A stretch of DNA of 64,000 nt from Luscinia megarhynchos. Lineage: Eukaryota > Chordata > Aves > Passeriformes > Turdidae. Of this stretch, positions 1-13,100 are shown piece by piece. Under the pieces are notes generated by a model. That model was not told the DNA's origin, did not search any database, and saw only the letters and a list, made by a program, of their open reading frames with translations. Location of the stretch: positions 7,858,146 to 7,922,145 of the forward strand of contig JAPFBE010000002.1 of the NCBI GenBank assembly GCA_034336665.1, given 5' to 3'. The stretch's first letter is position 1, and every line of letters starts with the position of its first letter. A program made the position numbers and the translations under genes.

Positions 1-1047
1 CAGGATAATGGGGGTAGAGTGCAGAAATACAGTATCTGAAACCTTTTTATTTTTTAAATGCACTGTCTCTAAGGTTGACTTTATTTCTTTTCCCCAAGAG
101 ATGTATTCCTGTCTTGAAGTAGATTGTGTAGGCATGAAGAGACCCTGACAGAGAAGGGGACCACACTTATCAGCACTGAGGAAATTACACTGGAAAAGTA
201 AAGCACCTGGGAAGCACAGAGAGGCATAGATGTGCTCTGTGTATATAGTATTGTAGTATGTAATGTAGTACTGCACCTTGATGTCAGCCCTCACCATTCC
301 TAGCAAAAACAGTAGTGAAGATTAAAGCAGGGGCAAGAAATCCAATCTAATGAGTAGACAAATGACTTACAGATGACCATACCACGGCTTTTGATACCAT
401 GGCTAACATAAACCAACTGCAAAGTGCTGGCTAGACAGGTGAATCAGAGTTTAGAATGGCCTTCTGAGCACTGATAAGGACTCACCATCAACTGAAATCT
501 CAACAAACAGCATCCAGAGAAAGCAAGTATGAAACCTTTAAAGGTACTGCTTATTTGATTAACCTCTGGACAGACTCAGAATGGGAAATTTAAGAACACA
601 GAGGTTTAAGCCAAATGAAACTTCTGTTAGACCAGAAGTTACTAACAGGACCTCTGAGACATTAAGATTACTATTCTGCTTTGTCAAGAGAAAGGTTTGT
701 TCATCTTTTTCTAATGAGAGATGCAGTCAACATGCACATCATATTCACAGGCTATTAAGACAGACTACAATGCCATTTCAAGCACAGTGAGCACCTTCTC
801 TTTTCCAGGATGTTTCCATGAAAAGTTGGTCTCCTATAAAATGGAAGTCTTTGACTATGTCCATGTGCATATAATATAGGAGAGACACGTACTACTGCAG
901 CTAAGGCACTTTGAGCTGTAAACAGTATCCTTACAAACTACATCACCTATCTTTCTCTTTTTCACCACTGTGAAACAGATCACATTAACTGGCTTGAGTC
1001 TGACAGAGATATAAATAACAACCATGTGATTTTTGCACATAACTCAC
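1..1047 (-). other. NFX1 intron 13, truncated by the window edge
   Basis: Unique-looking AT-rich intron sequence. I looked for the next zinc-finger exon and did not find it. No repeat family was recognised. Confidence 0.7.
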
Positions 1048-1156
1048 TTGTTTGCCAGCATGTTTGACAACTGCCCCGATGACAGGGTTCCTCACATCTA
1101 TGAAGCCCACAGTTGAGTTTACGACCACAAACCAAAGAGCACTTATGTTCTGTGTC
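1048..1156 (-). CDS. NFX1: NFX1 exon 13 (last exon in the window)
   Basis: A 109-base exon gives [20 protein letters not shown] and then [16 protein letters not shown] plus one base. Acceptor CTCTTAG, donor A|GTGAGT. The split codon fits the human Ser that follows. The next exon (SFDELTC in human) is not found in bases 1-1047. Confidence 0.95.
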
Positions 1157-4100
1157 CTAAGAGATGACAAAAAAGAAAAAGCAGAATTTAACTATAAACC
1201 CCATTGGTTATTTTTTTTGTCTTTGACATTGCAATCTACTTCTGAATAATAGATTGACAAAACTGTACAGTACAAAAATAGCTTAGACCAGATCTATACA
1301 GTTTTTCCATTACTGTATGGATACACAATTTTTAAAGTAGATTCTGTCAAGACTTCTGTTACAGACATATCTAAAAGGTTTATGCTTCTTCTATTTATAT
1401 GCTTTCCCTCTCCATTCTCCCTGGAATCACTGCATTGACAAAAAGCACCTTGACACCAATTCAACTGCATTTAGGCTGAAATGTGGTTTGACATTTATAA
1501 TGATACCTATAAAACAAAACTTGTAAAATAACTGCACACACACAAACTTCTTTTGAGCATGACACACAGCTAATAGAGAAGGAAGATGCATAAAAATGGA
1601 AAGATACAAAAGAACAAAAGACTGTTAACATCACAACCAAAATCAAACACACATCACATCAAACAATTTTATAAAACCACAGATACACTTACCACACAGC
1701 AAACTTCATTACACTTGTGTCGTCCACACGATCTCTTCTTGTTGCATCGCTTGTCACACATGAATGTAATAGCAGCTATTAAAAAAAAAGAAAGTTCCCC
1801 AAAGTCCTAACTTTCAGGGTTTTGTGTATGCAAAGAGGATAAAACCTGCAATCACAGTATTCTGCTAAGGCTGTTGCTGGGCATGGCCTAGGAGACACTA
1901 ACACAAGGGTAAGCCAGCAAGCAAACTTTTCAATTACTTGTTCTCCTCACAATCATCCCCATGTTGGCACTTGCCTTTCTTTAAAGAAAGCCTTATTCAA
2001 AAGGATTTTGGAAAGCAGAATACATGAAGCTAGTTTATTTCCCCTTAACCTTCACACCATAAACTCCACACAATAGAACAAAGAAAACAGGATATTCTGA
2101 TGCACTGAAGTACCATGAACATCCAATTTAAGACTGCTTAAATTGGTGAAGCAGTAAAAGTCAGCTAAAAACAACTACTGTTATATGCTCATGAAACTAC
2201 TGCTAGCAAAGAACATTCTTATTACCATACTCAGCTAACAAAAGGGACTCACTTCTGGATTCCATAAGAGCAAAGTCTTCATAGACAAAAGCTCAAATTA
2301 GAAAATATATATATTACTTCCTTATATATTCTTGTAAATAAATATCTCAGTGGACAGGGGCCAATCAAGTTAAAGATTTCACTGAGGGGAATTTTAAGAT
2401 GTTACATCCAGAATACCAAGAAGCATCAAATGGGAATTCTCTGCCATGGTCAGATGCAAAGACCAGCTGCAAAGATCAGCACCATACAATGTGAAGCAGA
2501 ATCAAAGCTCGTATTTCCCCAGAAACATAGGCAAGATCCGAGCAAAACTGTTACACTGAATCTGAGCTGTGCAAGTTGACCAAAAGTTATACAAGATGAT
2601 GCGAGTAGGAAGGGGATGGCAACCTATTGAATATGGCAGGTGACAAAAAACTGCAGAAAACAGAACAGACATTGTCTGAAATCTCTGAGATCAAATGTAA
2701 AGAAGTCTTTCCTTATGTAGAAGGTGAATGAAAACTAAAGATGTTTATTTCCAACCTTTTCCCAAACACAGCAGCATGATCAATAGCATGAAAGAGCAGC
2801 AGAAATAACCAACTTGGCATAGAAGTACAGATGAAAGATGCAGTAGAGATCAGCTGTTTGCCAACTTTATCAATCAAACCCCAAATTACTATGGGCTGGG
2901 ATAATTTTTAAACAATTTTTCATTACTTATGTATCATAACCTTGTACCTTTATTTCTGAGAAGAGCACATGGGATTTCCTAGGAAACAAACAAGGAGATT
3001 AAAATAGATTAAACAACTGAAACATACTTATATAGAAAGCACTTGGTCACATGAAAGAAGCACATTCAGTTTTCATGTGTATAACACATCTGTATAAAAA
3101 GTGAAATAAAAACTGGAAAAAAATATCCTCAAATCTTTTAACACCATATTTGTTCCTTAAAAGATTCAATACCAATTTAAAAAAATGTAGTTTTGTATTT
3201 TCCACTTAATTCAGCAGAATTATGTGTCACTGTAAACCGAGAGAATCAGGCTTGTCCCAAGAAAATCAGAAATCTGTGTAATGGAAACCGAAAGAGCTCT
3301 CCCAGAGAATACTGACAAGAGTGCATAAATCTGTGCTTTGACCACAATTGCCCCAAAAACACGAGTCTGACAGAAGAAAGGAAGCCAAATGCTATAATCT
3401 ACAAAATTAGACCTAAAGACCTCAACATGAAAATAAAATGTGGTGGATGAAAGTAACATTGTTGACATTTGAACCATTCACCACAGCTTTATATCCTAAG
3501 CTGTCATTTCTGAGTATCACATTTTTCATAATTGATTTAAATTATCACTGTAGTTCACTCTTTTTAAAGCAGCATCTTCCTGGCGTGTGACAAACTTCAT
3601 AAACTAAACTCAAAACCTCACTATTTCAGGATTCAAAATGCAATCTAAAGTCTTCTACCCCATAACTACCTTCATCAAACTTGTAGGAGAAAACTGTTCC
3701 AACCTCTAGCAAAATCTCACTCATTTTAATGCACCTACAGACTTATATATTTAAAACCCACCTCTACTTGCAGATGATATATAACAAGTTAGAAAAGTCA
3801 TCAAAGCTTCTGTGATAGTAACCAAAAATTTCAAAGCTATGATTACAGAAAGTAGCATAGTTTAAAAATATAATAATTATTAAATAACAACAGCTGAGGA
3901 TCAGTAGGATGACTGTATAAATGTACAAAGAACAGGAATCAGTAAAAACATAGTCTCTACAAAAACTTCGACATGGAGAATAAAAGCTATTACCATAAAG
4001 TTTTAATTAGGCTGCCTTTCTTCTCTCAGTTTACTCTTGGCAACACTACCAATTCCTTATGGTACAAAAATACTCCAGAATAATATAAGATTTTGCAGAA

Positions 4101-7100
4101 TGTTTACACTAATAGAACTCTGTTCAAACTCTGCCAAAATACTTTAAAAATTGCCTTAATAGTAAAAAGCAGGTTACCACCTCCCAGTATAAACTAGATA
4201 CCATCTATCAGTTAGTATACAACATTGGTTCTTGCAACTAAGGAACATGAACTTCTTTATGCTTCTTCAGCTCCTTTTTCTCCAGAGTGTAAAAAGCAGC
4301 AAAGAGAACCTGTTCCTGTGGTTACACACTCACCTTTTTTTTGAAGCCACACCTACAATAAATATTCGATGTGTGAGAACACGGTTTACAGTCTCCTTCA
4401 TGGCAAAGGCTTTCACACGTATGAACAAACTCTAGCAAAATGAAAATACACATATTAAGAATTTTAAAAATCTATGACCTGGAACTTCATATTTATTAGG
4501 AGAATTACTGGTCAATGATACTAAGCTTATGCACAGCTGGGTTTTATTTCCTTATTTTGAAGCATTATTATGAACGTACAGCCAGACTGCAGGCTCTGCA
4601 GTGGTTTTTACAATAACTTTGGTTAAAACTCAAAATCGTGAAATACTTATTTCTTTAAATTAAACATTTAAAGACCACTTTTTGTTCTGTGTTATCAAAG
4701 CTATTGACATCAAAGGTTAATCTAAGAACAAAGACTGTGTCTGTGTACTTTTAACAAAGAAGCAGGTGTGCCCTGCTTCCAGAGCAAGGACAGAGGGAAG
4801 ATAAAGGGACTGGGGGAGTGAGTACATCTGGCTCAGGAATGCAACCACAGCCAAAATGAGATCATAAAAAGACTGAGCCAAGGAGGAGAGTTTTAAGGTA
4901 ATGAGCAATTGTAGTATGTATGAGAATTCTGTGAAATCTGAAGCAGATGTATGTAATTCAGGTAAGCTTGCAGAGAGTTGGAATGCTGAAGCTATCCACC
5001 CTGCAGCTGGCACCACAATAAAGAATGCCTGCTTCTTAATGCTGCATTCGTGTCAAGGAGTTCTATTCACCTGACTTTCAGTGACACTATGAGATACTTC
5101 GTATACTCTGATACTGAAATTTCTAATTACCATAGCTACCACAAGAAAGAGGTTTGCCACATGTTTTTCCACACGATGGGATAGGATCTGTGCAAATTTT
5201 ACGTTCAACACATCCTAGTTCCAGTAACTTGCTGAGAGGAGTCTGACCACAGGGACAACGATATACAACTTGTGGAAGCCGTGGACAGAGCTGGCAAGGC
5301 TGAGGATGGCATACTTGCTTACAGTTGTGCCTCCCACAATTTAATTTTCTGGAATAAGAATCAAAGAAACAAAATAGAAAAAACAAAAAAATTAAATGGG
5401 GAATTATCTAAGAGTATCGCAGTAAGATATTGTGAATAAATGATCTTTTTCTTTATAACAGCCTAAGTTATAGTGATCTTACTTGCCACATATATTCTGA
5501 CATGAGAAACTCCCAAAACCATCAGAGAATTCTTCCTTTGACCCACACAATACTTCTTTAAAGTTGCTTCCACAGTAACACACTGAAAGAAAGCAATGTT
5601 CCATAAGAAAACAACACAAGAGATTATCAGTGACAAAACATCTCTAGCAAACATAAAAAGGTAAAAAAAAACTTAGTAAATTTTTAGAAGGATAAAGAAA
5701 TTGCTCCTCTTTAGATTTAATTAATGAAAGTTTTTTGACCTACAGAAATTGGAACTCCAGCATTATTTGCATTGATAAAATAGTACTATGTGCACAAAAA
5801 GTTTATTTATTAAAACAGTATACATAACAAGTTAATAATTACCTTAAAAGTCGAGAAAATTAACTTGTGATTTTCTGTATAAACTATTCTATAAAGTCAT
5901 TTATATACTGGCATACATACTCAGTCAATTTAATTTCCATTCAAGACTAAGTTTGGAAAACTTTTAATAGAAATTATGAGAACCTTGTTGAAATGTGCTT
6001 TCCTATATTTTTTCTGGTTTTTTTCCATGTACTGTCAAATTAATTCTTATAATGATAGTAAAAGATTCTGTAGGATCAGAGGACATTTCAGGTAAGAAAA
6101 GATTAGTTAGTCCAAACCCTTACCAAAAGCAGTTAGCAAATGAGATCAGACCACATTACTCAAGTGTTTTATTCAGTTGGTCTTGAAAACTCCAAGAAAA
6201 GAGGTTTCCCTTACAGCTACAAGGAGTTTAAGCTCATTAAGTCTCTCATCCTCCACACATGCATGGCCTGCCTCTGTCTTCTTAAATTACTTAATTGCTA
6301 CTGAAAGGCCACTACTCAGCCCTCTCAAGCCTAAGGAAGTCCAGTATCACCAGCCTGTCCTAATAAGGCACATGCTCCAACAGCCTAATCATTATGGCAG
6401 GATTCCAAAAACAGATTTTGGTTGTGTTAAATAAAAACTGGCACTTGCCTCTTGGTACTGATCTTTTCCACCCTCTTGTTTTAATTGTATAGGGTGAATA
6501 TCTGCAAAGCATTTCAGTACTTACCTTGCTGTACTGTTAACTGGCAAGGTGAACATTTTCCTGCATGGCACACTTGAGTACAGCTGTGCTTTCCACAGTT
6601 TAAAGTATTTCCACATACATTGGAACAATGGATTTTTGTTGATTGGCCACAACGAACTGAATGACTGTAAAGAAACGACACCATAGCCTGTCAGCTGCCT
6701 TAACATCTATACAGTATTTAATAAAAAGGGAAATGCATTTTCAGTAAAATGCCAGAATCTTCAAATGGCACCATAATTTATTAACGAAAGTTTTAGGAAA
6801 TAACATCCCTAGTTTTTTCCTTGCTTCCTCTCTTCCACCTCACTAAAGTAAAGCACCTATCACAGTAGCTAGTCTACAGAATTTTTCCTGAAGAAAACAG
6901 GGGAAAACAACTCAAGGTGACACTAAAACTTGAACCTAATGTATGAACTTTTGTATGCACTGCCTCAGAAAAGTAGATATTTCCAATAAAGACATGTTTC
7001 TGAAGATTTAAACATCCTAAATCCATTTAATGCAATGAAGATAGGGAAATGGGCCTTAACATAGGTCAGATGTCTATGAAAACAACTGAGCATTTAATTA

Positions 7101-10100
7101 AATTGTCAAAAAATGGACAAAATAAATTCTCCTATTTTTTTCAACTTTGGATGGCCCATATAATGGTTGTAAAAGGTGTACTTGAAATAGTAATTTTAAA
7201 ACATCCTGAAGTTGGTGATGCCATGCCATACACCTTGGATGCTTATACAGTACATATGAAATGCTATTTTTGAAGTAGGTTTTAAGTATCAAAGTACTAT
7301 TACAAAATCAGCAATCTGGTGGAGTAACTGACATCTGGGAAAAAAAATAAAATGAAGATGTTGCAGCTATTAAATTTTAAAATGAAAGAAGTCAGAAAAA
7401 CAACACCAAAATGAACAAAACCCAAACAATAAAAAGCAACACCCCTAAGCAATAAAGTGAGGTAATATTACTATGGAAGATTAAATTCAGTAATCTACAA
7501 GCAATCCATTTTTCTGCTGAAGACAAAGTGCTTTTATCTACAAATACTGCCACAGAAATTCAGAAATTAATTTCTGAAAAATTAAGATTGTGTAGTATTA
7601 GATTCAAACTCTGAGAAATAATTGTAAAAATCTGGAACAATCCTTTACCCAGAGAAGAATGCTAACAGTGAAATCGGTTTATATTTGTTTTTATTCTGTA
7701 AAAAAGCTCAGGCAAACAATTTATTACATAGAATCAGTGCCAGGTAACTACAAAAATGGATTCTAAAGACTCAGGCCAACTGATGCTAAGAGATCATGCA
7801 TAGTATATGCCATACTGCTATTGGCAATGACACTATATGCACCAGACATGCAAGGAAAAGATCACTTACAAGTCTGGAATACACTACAGACTTCTCTGTA
7901 CAGTTTCTGAGAAAAGCATGTTATTTTTGAAATTACTATTTTTGAAATTAAGTAATTAAAGACCTCATTTTGTGAAGCTAGAAAAGATGAGAACCTTTTA
8001 CTATTAAATTCTTTGAGTCTTCTAGCAAATAAAATGAATAAATACCAGTACAGGATTTCAAAATCAAACCAACCCACCAACTGCTCAGACAATTCAGCTA
8101 CATGTATCATGAACTGACAAGTCTCTTGTTATTTTTGCTTTCTTTCTTGAAAAATTTAAAGTAACTGCATTTTTCAAAAATAAAAATTCTCCAAATCACT
8201 TAAACCACAAATAAAAGATACAGCTCAGATTAAACCTTGTTTAGCATATTTTTAATAAATTAATAGAAAGAAAAAAAATTATTATATAAAACTTTAAACT
8301 GTTCTTTTGTTTGTTTATAATAACTAAACTTTTGTTTGCATGGAAGTATTCTTACCTTGTTTGTCCACATTCACATGTTTTTGTCACAAAGGCTGGGCAC
8401 GAAGGGCAAGGTCCTGGGTGGCACAGACTTGGAAGTAAACCAAAAAAGCCAAGTTAACTTGAGCTTTATTACACTCCCAGAGACACAATCCACCAAGACC
8501 CAACATCACTGCATTATCAGAACATCCCACAGGACTCTCACACTCATTCCTGAAGGGTGTGAAAGCAGTCTTAACACAAGAAAAAAAAGAAAACCTATAT
8601 TACAAGAAAACCTCTTGTAAAAGGACTGCACCATATATTTCACTGCCTTGACTTCATTTCTCACAGATCCATGTAGAATTCTAGCCTATATTCAGCTGGA
8701 TGCCAACTTATGAACTTAGGAATCAGACTAAAGTAGATATAAATTCAAAATACTATGATCTAGATCATAACTTGGAAAAGTAAGAAGGTACATTATCTTC
8801 ATTAGTCTTGCCATGTTAAGCTTTTTATCTGGTGTATTATTTCTGCCAACCCTCTCATATACAAGCAATGCTAAGACTTCTTCCATAGCCCCACTCCTGG
8901 CACAAGTTCTGATGATACTGCATCACACAATAGCAATTCATATTGATCACAAATATTTTAAAATTGTAAGCACCAGTAATAGTACTCTGCAGTCTTATAG
9001 CAGGATTCCTTTTGTTAGAACAGTATCACACAATTAATTTTCACACATCTCAGTTTTGAAAACATGTGTTTCTGAGACAGTTTTCTGACCTTTTGCTAAT
9101 ACGAAGAAAAAATTCTAGTAATGCAAAAACTAATTTTTTGAAATCAAATGTTTGACTTTTGAGATAATTATTCTTCATGCACCTCTACAGACACACATGC
9201 AAAAGTCTCTGGTACAATTTAGTTTAGGCAGAAGCTACAGTATGGCTACAGTTCTAGGACATACTTGATCCATACAACAACAATTAAAATTTAAATTCAA
9301 ATTTCATTCATCACAGAGACATGTACAGAAAATGCAGAAAATGCACCTTAGATGATAAAGATGGGTGATACCTTTAGAGTCTTAATCCTGGCTTAGGGGA
9401 TTAAGCAAAGAGCTAATTTAAATGACAGTGTTGCAAACTAAACTCAAAAAGACAGGCTGAAGACTTCAGCATTAACTTCTGTTTGGTGAATGCAGAGGTT
9501 TTTTAAACTGAAATTTCATTATCTATCATTAGCATGGAGGATAATTTTGCAATTTACTGCTGCTGCTCTAGTGAAACAGCATATAAGAAAAGTTGTGAAG
9601 ATAGATACATCTAGACAGAGGAAAAATTAAACTTCAATTTGCCTGACAGTGAAAATACTAGATACTGTAACAGAGCAAAAAAAGGACTTCTACTGCTGTA
9701 GAAAAGGTTATAGCACCAAAGACCTATGAAGGAATTCCAGCTACAAAAATTTATATTAACAGAGAGAAAATTTCATTTACTGCCTTTGTAAGACCTTTTT
9801 CAAATGCTCTCAAGGCCCTGCATAGTTCCTGTTGGCAGGAGAACTTTATTATCAAGAACATTTTACTGAAGATTAAGCTAGATGTTTCTTTGATGTAGAA
9901 CCTAACACCGGCAAAATCAATTTCAGTGTTTTTAAACTAAAAATGTGAAGAGAACTTGCCTTGAGAAGTGTTATGCATGCCATAGCAAAAGGTCTGCAAA
10001 GCATTCCCCTTTCAAACAGCTGCTTGCCTGCTCCTAAACAGCCAAATCATCTGTTTGATATAAATGGTTACCATTTCAATAAATGTGAGTAAATTAGTTT

Positions 10101-13100
10101 TATTACTGAACCAGTTGATGTGCTGAGGCCTGAGCAGCAGGCCTAAGCCAGAACTGATTTACCAGCTGGATCCCAAGCACTGTGTGACTAACACTATCAC
10201 CTTTATTTAGCTAAAAGCAGGTGATCTCGAGCTCATGCTCACTGTTTAACACCAAACAGCCTGCTTTAGAAACTGTCACATAACCTTGTGTAGCTATCTG
10301 CAAGAAATGTATCATTTTAAGAAATTTTCCCAACTGACATGAATAGGAGACTTGCTTGTAGGGTATTTTATGGGAAAACCCTCCCAGCCAAGGCCTGGGC
10401 TCTGTCCAAGCCCTGGCCCTGGCTGGCCAGGAAGTGTGCCATCAGATTCAGGTGTTTCTGGACTAAAAATATAATCAAGTCACTTTGCCTTACTGATTTG
10501 GGCCTATAAAAGCTGGACCCACCTTCGGGGCCAATTTGGAGACCTCACCTATGGGTGACTCACCATGTAGGAATTTTCTGAATTGCTGGGAAGGGTTGTC
10601 CAGGTCCTCACTGTGAAACAGGCTTTCCCAGTGACTGCAGGCTCTGGATGATGGTAAAGTATGTAGGCAATTGGTGATCTATCTTTCTCAACCACTATCC
10701 TTTCTCATCATATAGTAAGGACTAGATGCGTGATCTTGCTTATTTTTGCTTGCTGCTAAAGCCAAGCACATGGTTTAACTGAATGCATAATTTTACTTTT
10801 GTATTACCTTAATATTCATTGTAAAAAAAGAAGATCATTCTTTCCATTGCTGTCTGTGTCCTTTAAATCATCAATTGGCAGAACACCAGTGTAAATTACC
10901 TTTACTTATTTTCACCAAAATGGGGTGTGGTGTTGAAAAGAAAAAACAAAATAGCTTTTAAGATAGCTGCAAACAGAATGACAGTTCTGATTCAAACTTT
11001 ATCACCTTATGGCAACATGTGGGAGGAGGGGAAAATGGCACACAGCAAATCCACAATCCAAAGAAATAAATGCTTGCAAGAAAAAGTTCTGACACCATCT
11101 AAACTTAAGCAGGAATTATGAAATAGAATCCTGCCTCAGATGGCAACATCTAACCTTGAGCACTCTCTTGAGGAAAATCTCTGCACACACATAGATCATG
11201 ATCCAGACTTATCACCTGCATTCAAATAATAGAGCTCTGCATCTCTAACTCCACCACTGACACAGCAAGAGGGAACCAAGTTTCTACTTGCAGCAGATGA
11301 TGGCAGCCTGTGTCCTCACAGACACTGAAAGATTCCCGTATGGGAAAAAGAAGTGCCCAAAATATACTGAGAAATGTCCAAAACTGGGTAACACTGATGT
11401 TGAAAGTTCATTCTCCTCCAGTTCACTATCATAAGCTAGAGTGTCAAGAACATCCATTATCTTGATCTGCATGCCTACTGTTGCCTAAACTCCAGGACTG
11501 GATGATCTCATCACGGTTTTATTAATGTGAAACATAAAGCTGAATAGATAACATTTTAAAATATGCTCTAACTGGTCACAAACTTGAACTAAATTTTCAC
11601 AGTTTTATGCAGATCAGACTTTCAGAGATTAAGAATTTGTAGCACCCCCAATGTCACAATATTGTCACTACTCTTCAAGAAGAACTCCCAGAAGAGAATT
11701 CCAAAGACTGAGCCTCTGCTGTAGACTAGGACAGGAAAGAAGAGAAGAACATCTGCTTCCAGGCCCTACAAGAAAGTTTGTCAGGCAACAAATTGCAGGC
11801 AGGTAGTTCTCAAAGGGGTTAAGAAGTCTGCTTATTTCTGACTGGGCAAAAGATATGTCCATAAACACAAGCCTCTCCTGAGACAGAGGCCTGCAGCTGG
11901 TCTCCAAGAAAATCAGTGTTCTGTTCAGGGTATCAGCTACATCAAGTGTAGTCTGAAGGTTGATCTGATCTAGCATGATTCTATAAATTAAGCAAACAGC
12001 TAAGACACTTAAATGAAATAAAATGCAAATCTGTGTGCATAAATACATAATGCATAAATACAAATGAAATCTAATATTGAAAAGAAATCTAACAGAACGT
12101 TTTCATGTACAGGAAAGAAGTATTAAAGAATTATTTTGACATTCAATAAAATGCTGAAATACATTTTAAACAGAACACATTAAATGCAAAGTTCAGAGTA
12201 AAGTTCTAGGAAAGTCCCAAGCTTTAGCAAATCTTGGGAAAAGTGTCAGATGACAATCTATTTGAAGTTTTTGACTGTGTATCAAGAGCAGAAACAACTG
12301 CTTCTATCACAAATTTCTAAAACCAGAAATATGAACAGATGTTAAGGACCAACTTCCATGGAAATTGAAATGGAAATGGAAATGAAATTTGTTTCTGACT
12401 AACATGCATATCTATACATTGAAAAAGATCATATAATGGTGTTAATCTTAGCAATGCTACTACACTACTAAAAAAAAAACTAATGTAAAACATCCAAAAT
12501 TGAACAGAGCCCTCCTTTGCCTCTCTTCACTGAATTACACTAATAAAATGTTAGTAAAACCAATCTGACTTATATATACTGATTAAAATCTCCATGAGAG
12601 ATTCTGGTTAAGCTACCTGATGGTCTCAACAAATAAAGAAATAAAAATGCCCTTTTATCCTCAACAGTTTGCAAGCCAAAAAAAAAAAGAAAAGGAAACA
12701 AAGGAAAGAAGTGGTCTTTCAGTTTAAACAGTAACACTTATCTCAAATTTAGATATTCAAACACTTTTACATGAACAACAGCACTTAAAAAAATCTGGTG
12801 GACCATGTTCAGAGTTACTTTCAGATACTATTATTTCTCTACTTCAGTGAAAATTCTTGAGACCAATCAGATAGCTGGTTCAGTTCCTAAAACATGATAG
12901 AAATGTTACTACAACTATTGTAGACCCCCTGGTCATGCTCTCATATGAACTCACTTTAGACATACTAACACAAATAGCTTTCAGGCTTTTCATTTCTTTT
13001 AGGTTTCAGCTGAACTTCAGCTGAATCTTTATAGGTTCTAAATCTCTAAGCATATTTTGGAGTCAAAAAATAAGCAAATACAGTCATCAGAAATTTTCTT

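Larger units (their letters stand above)
1157..4333 (-). other. NFX1 introns 10-12 around two small exons
   Basis: Apart from exons 11 and 12 this is AT-rich intron with no recognisable mobile element. A minus-strand 85-codon frame at 3220-3477 has no resemblance to NFX1 or any family I know and is taken as chance. Confidence 0.6.

Noticed and set aside
11668..12063. Minus-strand frame of 131 codons in NFX1 intron 5
   Set aside because: No family signature, and NFX1 itself is read from short exons; kept only as unassigned intron.
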